From an uncultured Muribaculaceae bacterium (GTDB lineage: Bacteria; Bacteroidota; Bacteroidia; Bacteroidales; Muribaculaceae), in the NCBI GenBank assembly GCA_910577465.1, contig CAJTMM010000004.1, forward strand, positions 1 to 62,356: a stretch of 62,356 bases of DNA. Reading direction: 5' to 3'. A program made the translations under genes and the position numbers. The notes below the pieces were generated by a model. That model did not search any database, was not told the DNA's origin, and saw nothing but the letters and a program-made list of their open reading frames with translations. Shown here in pieces: positions 42,032 through 50,380 of the stretch (positions are counted from its first letter, which is position 1; every line of letters starts with the position of its first letter).

Positions 42032-44149
42032 TCAGTCACCCATGGTGCGGAGAAGCTCATCGTTCGATGATGTGCGTTCCATACGGTCCTTGATGAACTC
42101 CATCGCCTCTATGCTATTGCGGTCCGACAAGAAGCGACGCAGAATCCACATACGGTTGAGCGTTTCGTCACGCAACAGCAAATCGTCGCGACGCGTGCTC
42201 GACGCCATGATATCCACAGCCGGGAATATACGCTTGTTCGATAGCTTGCGGTCGAGTTGAAGCTCCATATTACCGGTGCCCTTGAACTCCTCAAATATCA
42301 CCTCGTCCATCTTCGAGCTCGTCTCGGTAAGGGCGGTAGCGATGATAGTCAGCGAACCACCGTTCTCTATATTACGCGCAGCACCGAAGAACCGCTTCGG
42401 TTTCTGGAGCGCATTGGCATCCACACCACCCGACAGGATTTTGCCCGACGCAGGAGCACACGTATTGTACGCACGTGCCAGACGGGTTATCGAGTCAAGC
42501 AGAATCACCACATCGTGGCCACATTCCACCAAACGCTTAGCCTTCTCGAGCACTATACCTGCTATCTTCACGTGGCGGTCCGCCGGTTCATCGAATGTCG
42601 ATGCTATAACCTCGGCATTGACACTGCGGCTCATGTCCGTCACCTCCTCCGGACGTTCATCTATCAGAAGAATCATGATGTACGTCTCCGGATGGTTCGC
42701 AGCTATGGCGTTAGCTATATCCTTGAGCAATATCGTCTTACCAGTCTTGGGTGGTGCCACTATCAATCCGCGCTGACCCTTGCCTATCGGAGAGAACATA
42801 TCCACAACTCGTGTAGATATATTGGCTGAACGACCGCTGGTCAAATCAAACTTCTCATCGGGGAACAACGGTGTAAGGTGCTCGAAAGGCACTCTATCGC
42901 GGATAAACTCCGGTGTACGCCCATTGACGCGGAGCACCTTGCTCAGCGGGAAATACTTCTCGCCATCTTTGGGCGGACGTATCGTCGCATCAACCACGTC
43001 GCCGGTCTTCAGTCCGTACGACTTTATCTGCTGCGGAGTCACATACACATCATCGGGCGAAGTCAGATAATTGTAATCGCTCGAACGCAGGAAGCCACAA
43101 CCCTCCGGTATCACCTCCAGCACACCCGAAGTCTCCACTATACCATCGAAATTATACAGTGGTTCAGCCGGTTTCTGCTGTTGCTGATTACCATTTTGGT
43201 TATTATTGCGATTTTTCTTGTTATTGCGGTTCTTCTGCTGCTGTTGTTGCTGCTTATCCTGTTGCCACGGCTCATTCACCGTAATCGGTGCCGTTGCTGC
43301 TGCCGCTGCCGCTGCTGCTGCCGCCTCCTCCTTCTCGCGCTGCGAACGGGGCACGAACTTTCGTCCCTCCGCGCGGGGGAAGAATGCTCCGAACGACGAA
43401 TCCTTCTGACGGAAATCACGGCGCTGTTGCTGAGGTTGCGCCTGCTGTTGTTCGGGCTGTTGCTCCGTTGCAGCATTCTTGGCTGCATCAGCTTCGGTAT
43501 TAGCAGCTTCCGGCTCCTTTGCTTCAGGTGCCGGAACTTTCTCCTCAGTTTTCTCAGCCACTTTTTCTTGAGTCGGCAGCGGAGCTATAAGTGTGATATG
43601 GTCACGATGGTCATTATCATCCACCGCAGTCTCTGCACTGTTTACCGATTCTACCGCTGCCGCATTAGCATCGTCAGTATTTTTGACACGCTGGCGGCGT
43701 CCTCGCTGAGCCTTTTCGGGTTTCACGTCAGATGGTGCCGGTGCTTCAGCCTTCTCTGTTTCTGCCGATGCCGCACCTTCGGCAACCTCTGCGGCAGCCT
43801 TCGGCTTGCGACCTCTGCGCTTTGGTGTCTCATCACCCTGTTCTTGCTCTGCCTTGGCTGCATTTTTTGCCTTGGCAGGAGTCTTGGCTGCAACCCCGGC
43901 TTCCGGCGCAGCATCGTCGGCAGGTTGGTCCTCCTTTTTAGGAGCCTTGGCACGCTTTGATTTCTGTTCTTTGGGGGCGCGACGTGACTTGTCGGCAGCC
44001 GATGCTGCCATATCTATAGCTTGTTGGTCAAGTATCCTGTAGACTGTTTCATCCTTATCTGAAAGGTCTATCTTCTTCAGGCCCATTGATTCCGCAACGT
44101 TTTTCAGCTCCGTGTCTGACATTGCGTTAAGGTCGGAAATGTTGTACAT
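42032..44149 (-). CDS. rho: Transcription termination factor Rho with large disordered insert
   Basis: Rho (705 aa; E. coli 419), the hexameric RNA helicase that ends transcription. Residues 1-50 are a Rho-N-like helical domain (ISDLNAMSDTELKNVAESMGL). Residues about 50-330 are a low-complexity region of Lys/Ala/Glu, then Gln and Asn runs. The conserved core follows: cold-shock RNA-binding domain (GVLEVIPEGCGFLRS, YVTPQQIKSYGLKTGDVV), Walker A APPKTGKT at about 469, ILLIDERPEEVTDM, LLDSITRLARAYN and the Q-loop/R-loop SGGVDANAL. In Bacteroides thetaiotaomicron the disordered region has been reported to drive condensate formation; the same here is inference. It has its own promoter and long leader. 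Confidence 0.96.
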   Translation of the reverse strand: MYNISDLNAMSDTELKNVAESMGLKKIDLSDKDETVYRILDQQAIDMAASAADKSRRAPKEQKSKRAKAPKKEDQPADDAAPEAGVAAKTPAKAKNAAKAEQEQGDETPKRRGRKPKAAAEVAEGAASAETEKAEAPAPSDVKPEKAQRGRRQRVKNTDDANAAAVESVNSAETAVDDNDHRDHITLIAPLPTQEKVAEKTEEKVPAPEAKEPEAANTEADAAKNAATEQQPEQQQAQPQQQRRDFRQKDSSFGAFFPRAEGRKFVPRSQREKEEAAAAAAAAAATAPITVNEPWQQDKQQQQQQKNRNNKKNRNNNQNGNQQQQKPAEPLYNFDGIVETSGVLEVIPEGCGFLRSSDYNYLTSPDDVYVTPQQIKSYGLKTGDVVDATIRPPKDGEKYFPLSKVLRVNGRTPEFIRDRVPFEHLTPLFPDEKFDLTSGRSANISTRVVDMFSPIGKGQRGLIVAPPKTGKTILLKDIANAIAANHPETYIMILLIDERPEEVTDMSRSVNAEVIASTFDEPADRHVKIAGIVLEKAKRLVECGHDVVILLDSITRLARAYNTCAPASGKILSGGVDANALQKPKRFFGAARNIENGGSLTIIATALTETSSKMDEVIFEEFKGTGNMELQLDRKLSNKRIFPAVDIMASSTRRDDLLLRDETLNRMWILRRFLSDRNSIEAMEFIKDRMERTSSNDELLRTMGD

Positions 44150-44396
44150 AAAAAATCTTTGGTGGATTTATTTCTTGTTGTGAACACAGCACTCATAGAC
44201 ATCGCACACCCATACCGGCTATATGAGCCTTACGGTAACATGCACTTGGAGCGCCGGGCTATTATTAAATTTTGGGAATTAGTTTTATCCGTTCGACTGG
44301 ATTCGTGCGTTCATACGCTCTGCATCCAAGTTCCGCCGGAATAAGCGTTAATCTTTTATTCATGGCAAAATTAACATGAATTATTTAAATAAACAA
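44150..44396 (-). promoter_or_regulatory. rho promoter and long leader
   Basis: On the minus strand TTG (44394-44396), 20 bases, then TAATTTTG (44366-44373) make a good promoter. The leader to the rho ATG is about 210 nt. It contains long-range complementarity, ACTTGGA 44244-44250 with TCCAAGT 44325-44331, and a nested TGGAT...ATCCA hairpin using some of the same bases. Rho commonly controls its own synthesis in the leader; that is a possible role here. Confidence 0.65.
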
Positions 44397-44497
44397 GGGC
44401 TACACCGAAAAGGTTTGAAAAAACATTCCTGCATTTACGCTGATATACCTGCCCGCCACCGCTCTATTCAAAATTATATGCATTTTCGCCCTACAGC

Positions 44498-44529
44498 TTT
44501 GCATATTTATTAATTATGAATTATATTTG
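44498..44529 (+). promoter_or_regulatory. argR promoter with possible ARG-box half site
   Basis: TTTG at 44498-44501, 20 bases, TATATTTG at 44522-44529. Between them, TTATGAATTATA resembles half of an arginine-repressor box, so autoregulation is possible. The start codon is 29 bases downstream. Confidence 0.7.
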
Positions 44530-44558
44530 CGTGTAAACGATTAATACATTTCTGCACG

Positions 44559-45062
44559 ATGAACAAACGACAGGCACGACTTGCCCTCATAGTAAAGATA
44601 CTTCTGAACAACTCCATAGGTAGTCAGGACGAGCTTATGGACATGCTCGAACGCAACAACTGCATAGTCACACAAGCCACCCTGTCACGTGACCTCAAGA
44701 CTCTGCGCACATCCAAAGTCGCTACCGAGCTCGGTGGTTACCGCTACGTCATAGCCGCCAACGGCACTGCCGCCGACGAAGTGGCAACACATGCCATGGA
44801 CACCGTTCGCCAGGCAGCCATACTTTCCGTGTCGCTGACCGGACAGACCGTGGTCATAAAAACCCGTAATGGTTATGCCGGTGGTGTCGCATACGACATC
44901 GACGACATGACATCACCTGCAATACTCGGCACTATTGCCGGAGCCGACACCGTGTTCGTGGCAATCGACGAGAAGGCATCACGTGAGGAAATCTACGAGA
45001 CACTGCTCGAGATAATCCCGGAACCGGTTATGGAAGAAGGCCGACACTATTTCTTCAATTAA
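44559..45062 (+). CDS. argR: Arginine repressor family protein (ArgR/AhrC)
   Basis: A 167-residue regulator. The N-terminal winged helix is complete (MNKRQARLALIVKILLNN..., with TQATLSRDLKTLR at 38-50 as recognition helix). The C-terminal oligomerisation/arginine-binding domain shows VVIKTRNGYAGGVAYDID and AILGTIAGADTVFVAI. In characterised ArgR the last motif is GDDT, with the aspartates contacting arginine; here the first Asp is Ala129. That may alter or abolish arginine sensing. A well-formed promoter precedes it, and an argC homologue with a damaged active site follows 34 bases downstream. Confidence 0.88.
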   Translation: MNKRQARLALIVKILLNNSIGSQDELMDMLERNNCIVTQATLSRDLKTLRTSKVATELGGYRYVIAANGTAADEVATHAMDTVRQAAILSVSLTGQTVVIKTRNGYAGGVAYDIDDMTSPAILGTIAGADTVFVAIDEKASREEIYETLLEIIPEPVMEEGRHYFFN

Positions 45063-45096
45063 AGAACCGACTAACTATTTTTTTAACACCCCATAT

Positions 45097-46035
45097 ATGA
45101 TACGTGCTGGCGTAACCGGTGGCTCAATGGCAGTGGCCGGTGAAATTATAAAGATACTCATCAATCACCCCGACGTGGAACTGTCCTGGGTTCTCGAACC
45201 CGATGCCGAAGGAGCGCTACTGTCGCAGGTCCACAAGGGACTGCGTGGCGAAACATACATGCGTTTCTGCAAGACTCCGACCATGGACAATGTCGATGTC
45301 ATATTCCTCTGCTTCGACGAACCCGACTCCGCATTGCGGTTCATGAACACCGCCCGTGTTCCCGAGCATGTGAAGGTGATAGACCTCAGTGGCGACTACC
45401 TGCCGCAAAGCACCTTTGCCGATGGCGACGATTGGATTTACGGTCTCCCGGAACTTAGCCGGAAGCCTTTGGTACGCGGAGGTAAGCATGCTTCCGTGCC
45501 ACCCGCACTCTCTTCAGTGGTTTTGCTCGCACTGCTGCCCCTCGCCAAGAATCTCATGCTCAACTCCGACATCAGCATCACAGCCGTGGTAGCGGAAGAG
45601 GATGCCGAACCGGGCGAGGCTTTGGCTCTTATCGAACACGAGCAGACCGACGATATCGCACGCGCGCTACGGTCTCTACAGTCGAGTTTCAACTCCAGAA
45701 TGATGTTTGTCGTCATCAACGGCGGATGGAAACGCGGCATCTCCGTAACCATACACCTCGAATGTCCCATAGCCGAAGACCAACTGCTCAACATCTACGA
45801 CGAATTTTACGAAGATCACGGATTCACATTCCTTTCGGCAAGCCTGCCCAATCTCAGCGAGGTAGTAGGCACCAACAAATGCATCATTAATCTACAGAAA
45901 GTCGGCACACGCCTGGTCATCAATGCCGTAATCGACGATTTAATCAAAGGTGCGGCAGCAATGGCAATACACGACATGAACCTGCTGTTCGGACTCCAGG
46001 AACGCGTCGGTCTGATGCTCAAATCCCATAGCTGA
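45097..46035 (+). CDS. ArgC-like protein lacking the catalytic cysteine
   Basis: A 312-residue homologue of N-acetyl-gamma-glutamyl-phosphate reductase (arginine synthesis), with a close fit over the full length: N-terminal nucleotide-binding block (IRAGVTGGSMAVAGEIIKILINHPDVE), VIDLSGDYL, WIYGLPELSRK, VVGTNKCIINLQKVG and AMAIHDMNLLFGL. But the active-site motif NPGC(F/Y) is replaced by VPPA (134-137), so there is no nucleophilic cysteine, and the downstream G..PGxxSHF histidine block reads EPGEALALIEHE. The first glycine loop also differs (GGSMAV for GGAGYT). The reading frame is open and well conserved elsewhere, so it is probably a functional non-enzyme or repurposed protein, not a decaying gene. 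Confidence 0.85.
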   Translation: MIRAGVTGGSMAVAGEIIKILINHPDVELSWVLEPDAEGALLSQVHKGLRGETYMRFCKTPTMDNVDVIFLCFDEPDSALRFMNTARVPEHVKVIDLSGDYLPQSTFADGDDWIYGLPELSRKPLVRGGKHASVPPALSSVVLLALLPLAKNLMLNSDISITAVVAEEDAEPGEALALIEHEQTDDIARALRSLQSSFNSRMMFVVINGGWKRGISVTIHLECPIAEDQLLNIYDEFYEDHGFTFLSASLPNLSEVVGTNKCIINLQKVGTRLVINAVIDDLIKGAAAMAIHDMNLLFGLQERVGLMLKSHS

Positions 46036-46054
46036 ACATCACCCGCCACATACA

Positions 46055-48277
46055 TCACCGCCGCCTGATGCGCGGCGACAGTATACGCTCGCCAAGATAT
46101 TTGGCGAGCTCTTTTTTTATCAGATTGAGATTCATCACCTCCTGCATCAGCCTGCGTATCTCCTCAAAATCCTGCGCACCGCCGGCATTTGCCGACGCAA
46201 GCTGCGCATTCACATCGCGGATATCACACTCCACCAACGCGCACTTCAGATTATACACCGCCAGCGGTACAAGATCCGCAAGCCGGTCCTGCTCCGTCTG
46301 TATTTTGCTGAACTTGGTATGAATCTTGCTCAACTGATGGCGGTTGCTCACAAGGTCGGTAGCCACGCGCCGCACCACGTCATTGTCGCACGACAATAGC
46401 CGTTTCTGCACATAATGCGCGCAGAAATCCATGCGGGCTTCGGCACATTCCGTCTCTATACGGGCACTCAGATCTTTCTCTTTCACCTCCATCACCCCCA
46501 TATCATCAGTCGTGAGACGTATCTCCTCTATACCCTCGGTCATACGCTTGCGGCGCAATACATCAAGCTCGGCATCGAATTGAGCCACGGCATCGTCCCA
46601 GCCATCACGCCCCATGGACATCGCCATATCGAACGCATCCTTATACGCCGGGATTACAAATGATATCTCATCCACACCCAATTCATGAGCCACATACTCC
46701 AGTACCGACATCACACGCGTGTTACCCTCATCATCCACCGGATACTCACACATGTACACCATACCGTACTTCAGCGCATAGCGCAGCACATCACGCTCAT
46801 ACGGCTCCAGAAATGCGGCACGCGCACCATCCGCTGCCACAGTATCGGCAACCGTCGCATCTGCCGCATCATCCCTCTCTGCCACATCCGCCACATCAGT
46901 TTCCGGATCGGGCGGCAGCCCGGCTGCCACTCTGTTGCGACGGCGCAACTCATCCGCAGCCTCACGTTCCTGACGGTCGGCAATAAACTTAGCCACCTGA
47001 AGCGTCAGCACTTTTTCACTAATACCCAGCACCCTGCTGCACTCTCCTATATATACGGTGCGCGTAATCTGGTCGGGAATCATCGATATCGAAAGCACTA
47101 TGTTCTGAATAGCCTTCGAACGTGCCACCGGGTCATTCTCTACACCCTGCATGAGCACATGTGTCTTAAAGGCTATGAAATCCTGCTCATTGGCACCTAA
47201 ATAATCCTCCAGTTCGCTCGACGTATGCGACTGCGCGAACGAATCCGGGTCATCCCCCTCCGGCAGAAGCATCACCTTCACATTGAGCCCCTCGGCAAGC
47301 AACAGATCTATACCGCGCATCGAAGCCTTGATACCGGCGGCATCGCTGTCATATATCACCGTCACATTCTCGGTAAAGCGGTGTATCAGGCGTATCTGCC
47401 CCTCCGTCAGTGAAGTTCCCGACGAAGCCACCACATTCTCCACACCGCTCTGATGCATCGATATCACATCCATGTAGCCCTCCACCAGTATGCACTTATC
47501 CTTCTTCACTATCGACTGTTTGGCCTGATAAAGACCATACAGCTCATAGCTCTTGCGGTACACAAGTGACTCCGGCGAGTTCACATACTTAGCCACCTCC
47601 TTATCCTTGCGCAGCGTGCGTCCACCGAACGCCACAACCTTACCCGATACCGTAAATACAGGATAGATTACACGTCCGCGGAAACGGTCCTGCACCGCAC
47701 CGCGCTCCGTACGGTAGCAAAGCCCCGTATCTATGAGGTACTTCTCGTTATAGCCCTTACGCAACGCCGTTTGTAGCAGATTATCCCGCTGTTCCAATGA
47801 GTATCCGAGATGAAACCGCTTTATCATCGCATCATTTATTCCACGCTCCCGGAAATAGGCAAGCCCTATATCACGGCCATCATCCGTATCGGCAAGCACA
47901 TGTTCAAAATGCTGCATGGCAAACTCATTGACTGCAAGCATACTCTCACGGGCAGAAGCCTCTTCACGCTCCTGCTCGCTCATTTCGCGCTCCTTGATTT
48001 CGATATTGTACTTCTTGGCAAGATAACGCAGCGCCTCATTATAGGTCATCTGCTCCAGCTCCATTATGAAATTTACCGGACTGCCACCCTTGCCGCAACT
48101 GAAGCACTTGCATATACCCTTCGACTTCGACACCGAAAACGAAGGCGTACGCTCATTATGAAACGGGCACAACCCTATATAATTCGCGCCCCTGCGCTTT
48201 AGGCTCACGAAATCCCCCACCACCTCCACTATGTCGGCGGCATCGAGAATCTTCTGCACTGTTTCACGGTCTATCAT
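46055..48277 (-). CDS. dnaG: DNA primase
   Basis: DnaG (740 aa) makes RNA primers for replication. N-terminal zinc domain: CPFHNERTPSFSVSKSKG followed by CFSCGKGG. The TOPRIM core has VVAFGGRTL (GGRTLRKDKEVAKYVNSPES), CILVEGYMDVISMHQSG and YDSDAAGIKASMRGIDLLL. The C-terminal helicase-binding part is longer than in E. coli and contains an Ala/Asp-rich stretch (about 450-490). I start at the ATG giving MIDRETVQKIL: the -7 box at 48290-48297 rules out the ATG at 48313, which would lie upstream of the transcript start. Convergent with the argC-like gene. Confidence 0.95.
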   Translation of the reverse strand: MIDRETVQKILDAADIVEVVGDFVSLKRRGANYIGLCPFHNERTPSFSVSKSKGICKCFSCGKGGSPVNFIMELEQMTYNEALRYLAKKYNIEIKEREMSEQEREEASARESMLAVNEFAMQHFEHVLADTDDGRDIGLAYFRERGINDAMIKRFHLGYSLEQRDNLLQTALRKGYNEKYLIDTGLCYRTERGAVQDRFRGRVIYPVFTVSGKVVAFGGRTLRKDKEVAKYVNSPESLVYRKSYELYGLYQAKQSIVKKDKCILVEGYMDVISMHQSGVENVVASSGTSLTEGQIRLIHRFTENVTVIYDSDAAGIKASMRGIDLLLAEGLNVKVMLLPEGDDPDSFAQSHTSSELEDYLGANEQDFIAFKTHVLMQGVENDPVARSKAIQNIVLSISMIPDQITRTVYIGECSRVLGISEKVLTLQVAKFIADRQEREAADELRRRNRVAAGLPPDPETDVADVAERDDAADATVADTVAADGARAAFLEPYERDVLRYALKYGMVYMCEYPVDDEGNTRVMSVLEYVAHELGVDEISFVIPAYKDAFDMAMSMGRDGWDDAVAQFDAELDVLRRKRMTEGIEEIRLTTDDMGVMEVKEKDLSARIETECAEARMDFCAHYVQKRLLSCDNDVVRRVATDLVSNRHQLSKIHTKFSKIQTEQDRLADLVPLAVYNLKCALVECDIRDVNAQLASANAGGAQDFEEIRRLMQEVMNLNLIKKELAKYLGERILSPRIRRR

Positions 48278-48289
48278 TCCCATATCCCG

Positions 48290-48297
48290 CAAATTTA
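48290..48297 (-). promoter_or_regulatory. Promoter -7 element of dnaG
   Basis: Minus-strand TAAATTTG, perfect -7 match. It places transcription start within about 10 bases of the dnaG ATG (48277), so the mRNA is nearly leaderless. Confidence 0.55.
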
Positions 48298-48663
48298 CAC
48301 AATTTCCACCCAACTTCCACCACCATCACCCATATTGTTTATCATCAAATCATATCCTGCCGGAGCGAGGGCATCTTGCCCTCGTAAATCCACCCCACCA
48401 ACAACACAGCTCATTAACAATCCAAAACTCATCCGCCCCCGAATTCCCCACCGCCAAACGTCAATAAAAAAATACAGCAGGCGAAAGCAGGGTATACCAA
48501 TAACCTAAGTTGCGCTAAGCAATCAAACCGTCGAGGTGAATTTTTATCCTCGGCGGCTTCTTTTTAAATTTCGCATTATAAAACATCAATATTGCCTGAT
48601 TGAATATCCGTTATTGATTCTCTTATTTTTGTCAATCGACAAATCAATGCATTACATCCGGAC
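48298..48663. other. Intergenic region with two hairpins, no gene
   Basis: No credible reading frame. CGAGGGCA/TGCCCTCG (48366-48373 and 48377-48384) is a compact 8-pair hairpin with a three-base loop. CCGTCGAGG/CCTCGGCGG (48528-48536 and 48548-48556, one G-U) is followed by CTTCTTTTT on the plus strand, a terminator although no plus-strand gene precedes it. A small RNA between about 48320 and 48566 is possible but no promoter was found. Confidence 0.5.
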
Positions 48664-49953
48664 TTAAATGTATCCTAATCTTTTTGCTGCATTATAAAAC
48701 ATTCGGCATTTTTCTACACCGTGCCTTGTGCTATCCCAACATATAAAGTTTGGTGATGATTTATCAGACTTGATATCACATTCTTCGAGTATTTTTCGAA
48801 CCATAGCCTGTTGGTCCTCTCTTCCTTTGTTTTCACAATAGAAACCCCAATATGGCGAACCACCGTTATTGTAGCCACTCCAACATCCGACCAATACCCC
48901 ATTTATATTTATACCAAATGACTTTTGAACTTCACGTTGTAAAAGGTCAAATTCGGGTTTTAATTCGTGATACCATTCATCTATAAGGTCTTTTGATAGC
49001 TGCAATTTCATCGCCGATACGGCAGATTGTATTTCACTAAGTTCTTTGACCTTCTCGTATAATATGTCCCATTTTGTAAGTGTTGTCGCGTCTTCGGGGA
49101 ACATCGTTTCTTTAATAAGTTTTTGTATATCCATAAATATATTATTAATTCTAAGGTCATACAACCCTTTTGTGAAATCTGCAAATTGAATTATCGCGGA
49201 CCTTAATATGGTTTGCTTGGGCTCTATGATTTGTTCAATTTCATAAAGCCAGTCAGATAGCTGGGAATGAATAGCAACTGTACGATTCTTAAATGATGGT
49301 CTGAAATCCTTGCAACCCTCGCAAGGGAGGTGATCGTTTTCATCGCACCAACAATTATATTTGTCTAAATAAGCACAAGCTCTGTTATCATTCGAGGATG
49401 AAAGACCGTCAGACGGACATTTCCATGCCGAAACTCTAATGTTATTAATTAAATCAGGATTGAAATACTGTGGTAAAATAACAAGATAAATTTTATCATA
49501 GCTATATCCTAATTTATGGGTCTCTTCAATATATCGCCCCAATTGGTTACGCTGAAAAGGAGCATTCATTAGCTTATTCTCAATAATAATTGCAAAGTTT
49601 TTATCAAGAACACGGACATCCACATGGGATTTTTCTGCAGCAATTATTGGGTCAACAACCGAAGATTTGTCTAAGCCCGCAAGATATAGGAACTTATCAA
49701 TAAAAGATTCTAAAATAATATATTTCCCATTTTCAGAATAATTGAGAATTGACGCAAGAAATTTACTCGTATGAGGCTCTTCTGTATGGACAATGTCAAG
49801 CAAATTTAATTGATAAAAAGGCTTATTTTCCGACTTTGATTTCAGTTTATCACACTCCGTGACTAAGGCAAGCAATTGTTTGATTACTATTTCCTTAAGA
49901 GCATTATATGAATTGGAAAATTCAATTAAATCTAAAACAGATTCTTCGGTCAT
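48664..49953 (-). CDS. PD-(D/E)XK nuclease superfamily protein (PF14281-like)
   Basis: A 429-residue protein. The nuclease core is visible: Glu/His block EEPHTSKFLASILNYSE (59-75), then Asp112 in HVDVRV and the E-x-K in IIIENKL (Glu125, Lys127), followed by QLGRYIE, the arrangement of the PD-(D/E)XK fold. A cysteine-containing patch (NCWCDENDHLPCEGCKD) lies near 205-222. Homologues often occur in restriction or defence islands; no methylase or partner adjoins it here. The gene is strikingly AT-rich compared with dnaG and bioA, suggesting transfer, and lies downstream of a tRNA-Leu. The ATG 10 codons upstream (49983) is an alternative start. Confidence 0.75.
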   Translation of the reverse strand: MTEESVLDLIEFSNSYNALKEIVIKQLLALVTECDKLKSKSENKPFYQLNLLDIVHTEEPHTSKFLASILNYSENGKYIILESFIDKFLYLAGLDKSSVVDPIIAAEKSHVDVRVLDKNFAIIIENKLMNAPFQRNQLGRYIEETHKLGYSYDKIYLVILPQYFNPDLINNIRVSAWKCPSDGLSSSNDNRACAYLDKYNCWCDENDHLPCEGCKDFRPSFKNRTVAIHSQLSDWLYEIEQIIEPKQTILRSAIIQFADFTKGLYDLRINNIFMDIQKLIKETMFPEDATTLTKWDILYEKVKELSEIQSAVSAMKLQLSKDLIDEWYHELKPEFDLLQREVQKSFGININGVLVGCWSGYNNGGSPYWGFYCENKGREDQQAMVRKILEECDIKSDKSSPNFICWDSTRHGVEKCRMFYNAAKRLGYI

Positions 49954-50058
49954 TGGAATTAGTTCTATTAGTAAAACTATCAACGAGTCGGCTTGTGCCT
50001 GTATCCTGAAAGAAATTTTATAAGCATAAGAGTCATTCTGTAAACCCTAAACGCGGCG

Positions 50059-50066
50059 CAAATGTA
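50059..50066 (-). promoter_or_regulatory. Promoter -7 element of the nuclease gene
   Basis: Minus-strand TACATTTG. Beside it, at 50070-50091, is a tandem 11-base direct repeat ATTTGGTAGTC (two copies, adjacent), which may be a binding or recombination site. Confidence 0.5.
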
Positions 50067-50102
50067 CAAAATTTGGTAGTCATTTGGTAGTCAAAAACAG
50101 AA

Positions 50103-50146
50103 AATAAAAAAATCGCAAACACTTAATAAAGCATTTGCGATTTTCG
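50103..50146 (-). terminator. Terminator of the tRNA cluster
   Basis: AAATCGCAAA (50110-50119) pairs with TTTGCGATTT (50134-50143). On the minus strand it is followed by a long T-rich run (TTTTTTTATTTT), placing it directly after tRNA-Leu. Confidence 0.85.
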
Positions 50147-50150
50147 ATTG

Positions 50151-50234
50151 TGTCCGAGATGAGATTCGAACTCACACAGCCCAATGGCCACTACCCCCTC
50201 AAAGTAGCGTGTCTACCAATTCCACCACCCGGAC
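50151..50234 (-). tRNA. tRNA-Leu (GAG)
   Basis: 84-nt class II tRNA. Acceptor GTCCGGG pairs with CTCGGAC (one G-U), discriminator A at 50151, D-arm GGTGGAATTGGTAGACAC, anticodon loop TTGAGGG with GAG, a variable arm, and T-arm GTTCGAATC. CCA is not encoded, usual in Bacteroidetes. Last of three tRNAs in one transcript. Confidence 0.95.
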
Positions 50235-50260
50235 GTACATTCCTGCCTGAACAGAATTTG

Positions 50261-50333
50261 AGCGAAAAACGGGACTCGAACCCGCGACCCCAACCTTGGC
50301 AAGGTTGTGCTCTACCAACTGAGCTATTTTCGC
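50261..50333 (-). tRNA. tRNA-Gly (GCC), copy 2
   Basis: 73-nt tRNA beginning GCGAAAATAGCTCAG; anticodon loop TTGCCAA gives GCC; T-loop GTTCGAACC; discriminator U at 50261; no encoded CCA. Identical in sequence to the copy at 50381-50453. Confidence 0.97.
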
Positions 50334-50380
50334 ATTTTGAATAACTTCAGTCAAGAATGCGTATTTCATTGTTCTCTTTG

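Noticed and set aside
42878..43960. A 360-codon open frame opposite the disordered part of rho
   Set aside because: The Leu/Arg/Cys-rich product reflects antisense of Gln/Lys/Ala repeats.
44159..44344. A 61-codon frame in the rho-argR gap
   Set aside because: No promoter in front of it on that strand, no recognisable motifs, and it runs antisense through the rho leader.
48298..48663. A displaced tRNA-Leu 3' end marking an integrated element around the nuclease gene
   Set aside because: I looked for the T-arm and acceptor sequence of the tRNA in this interval and did not find it.
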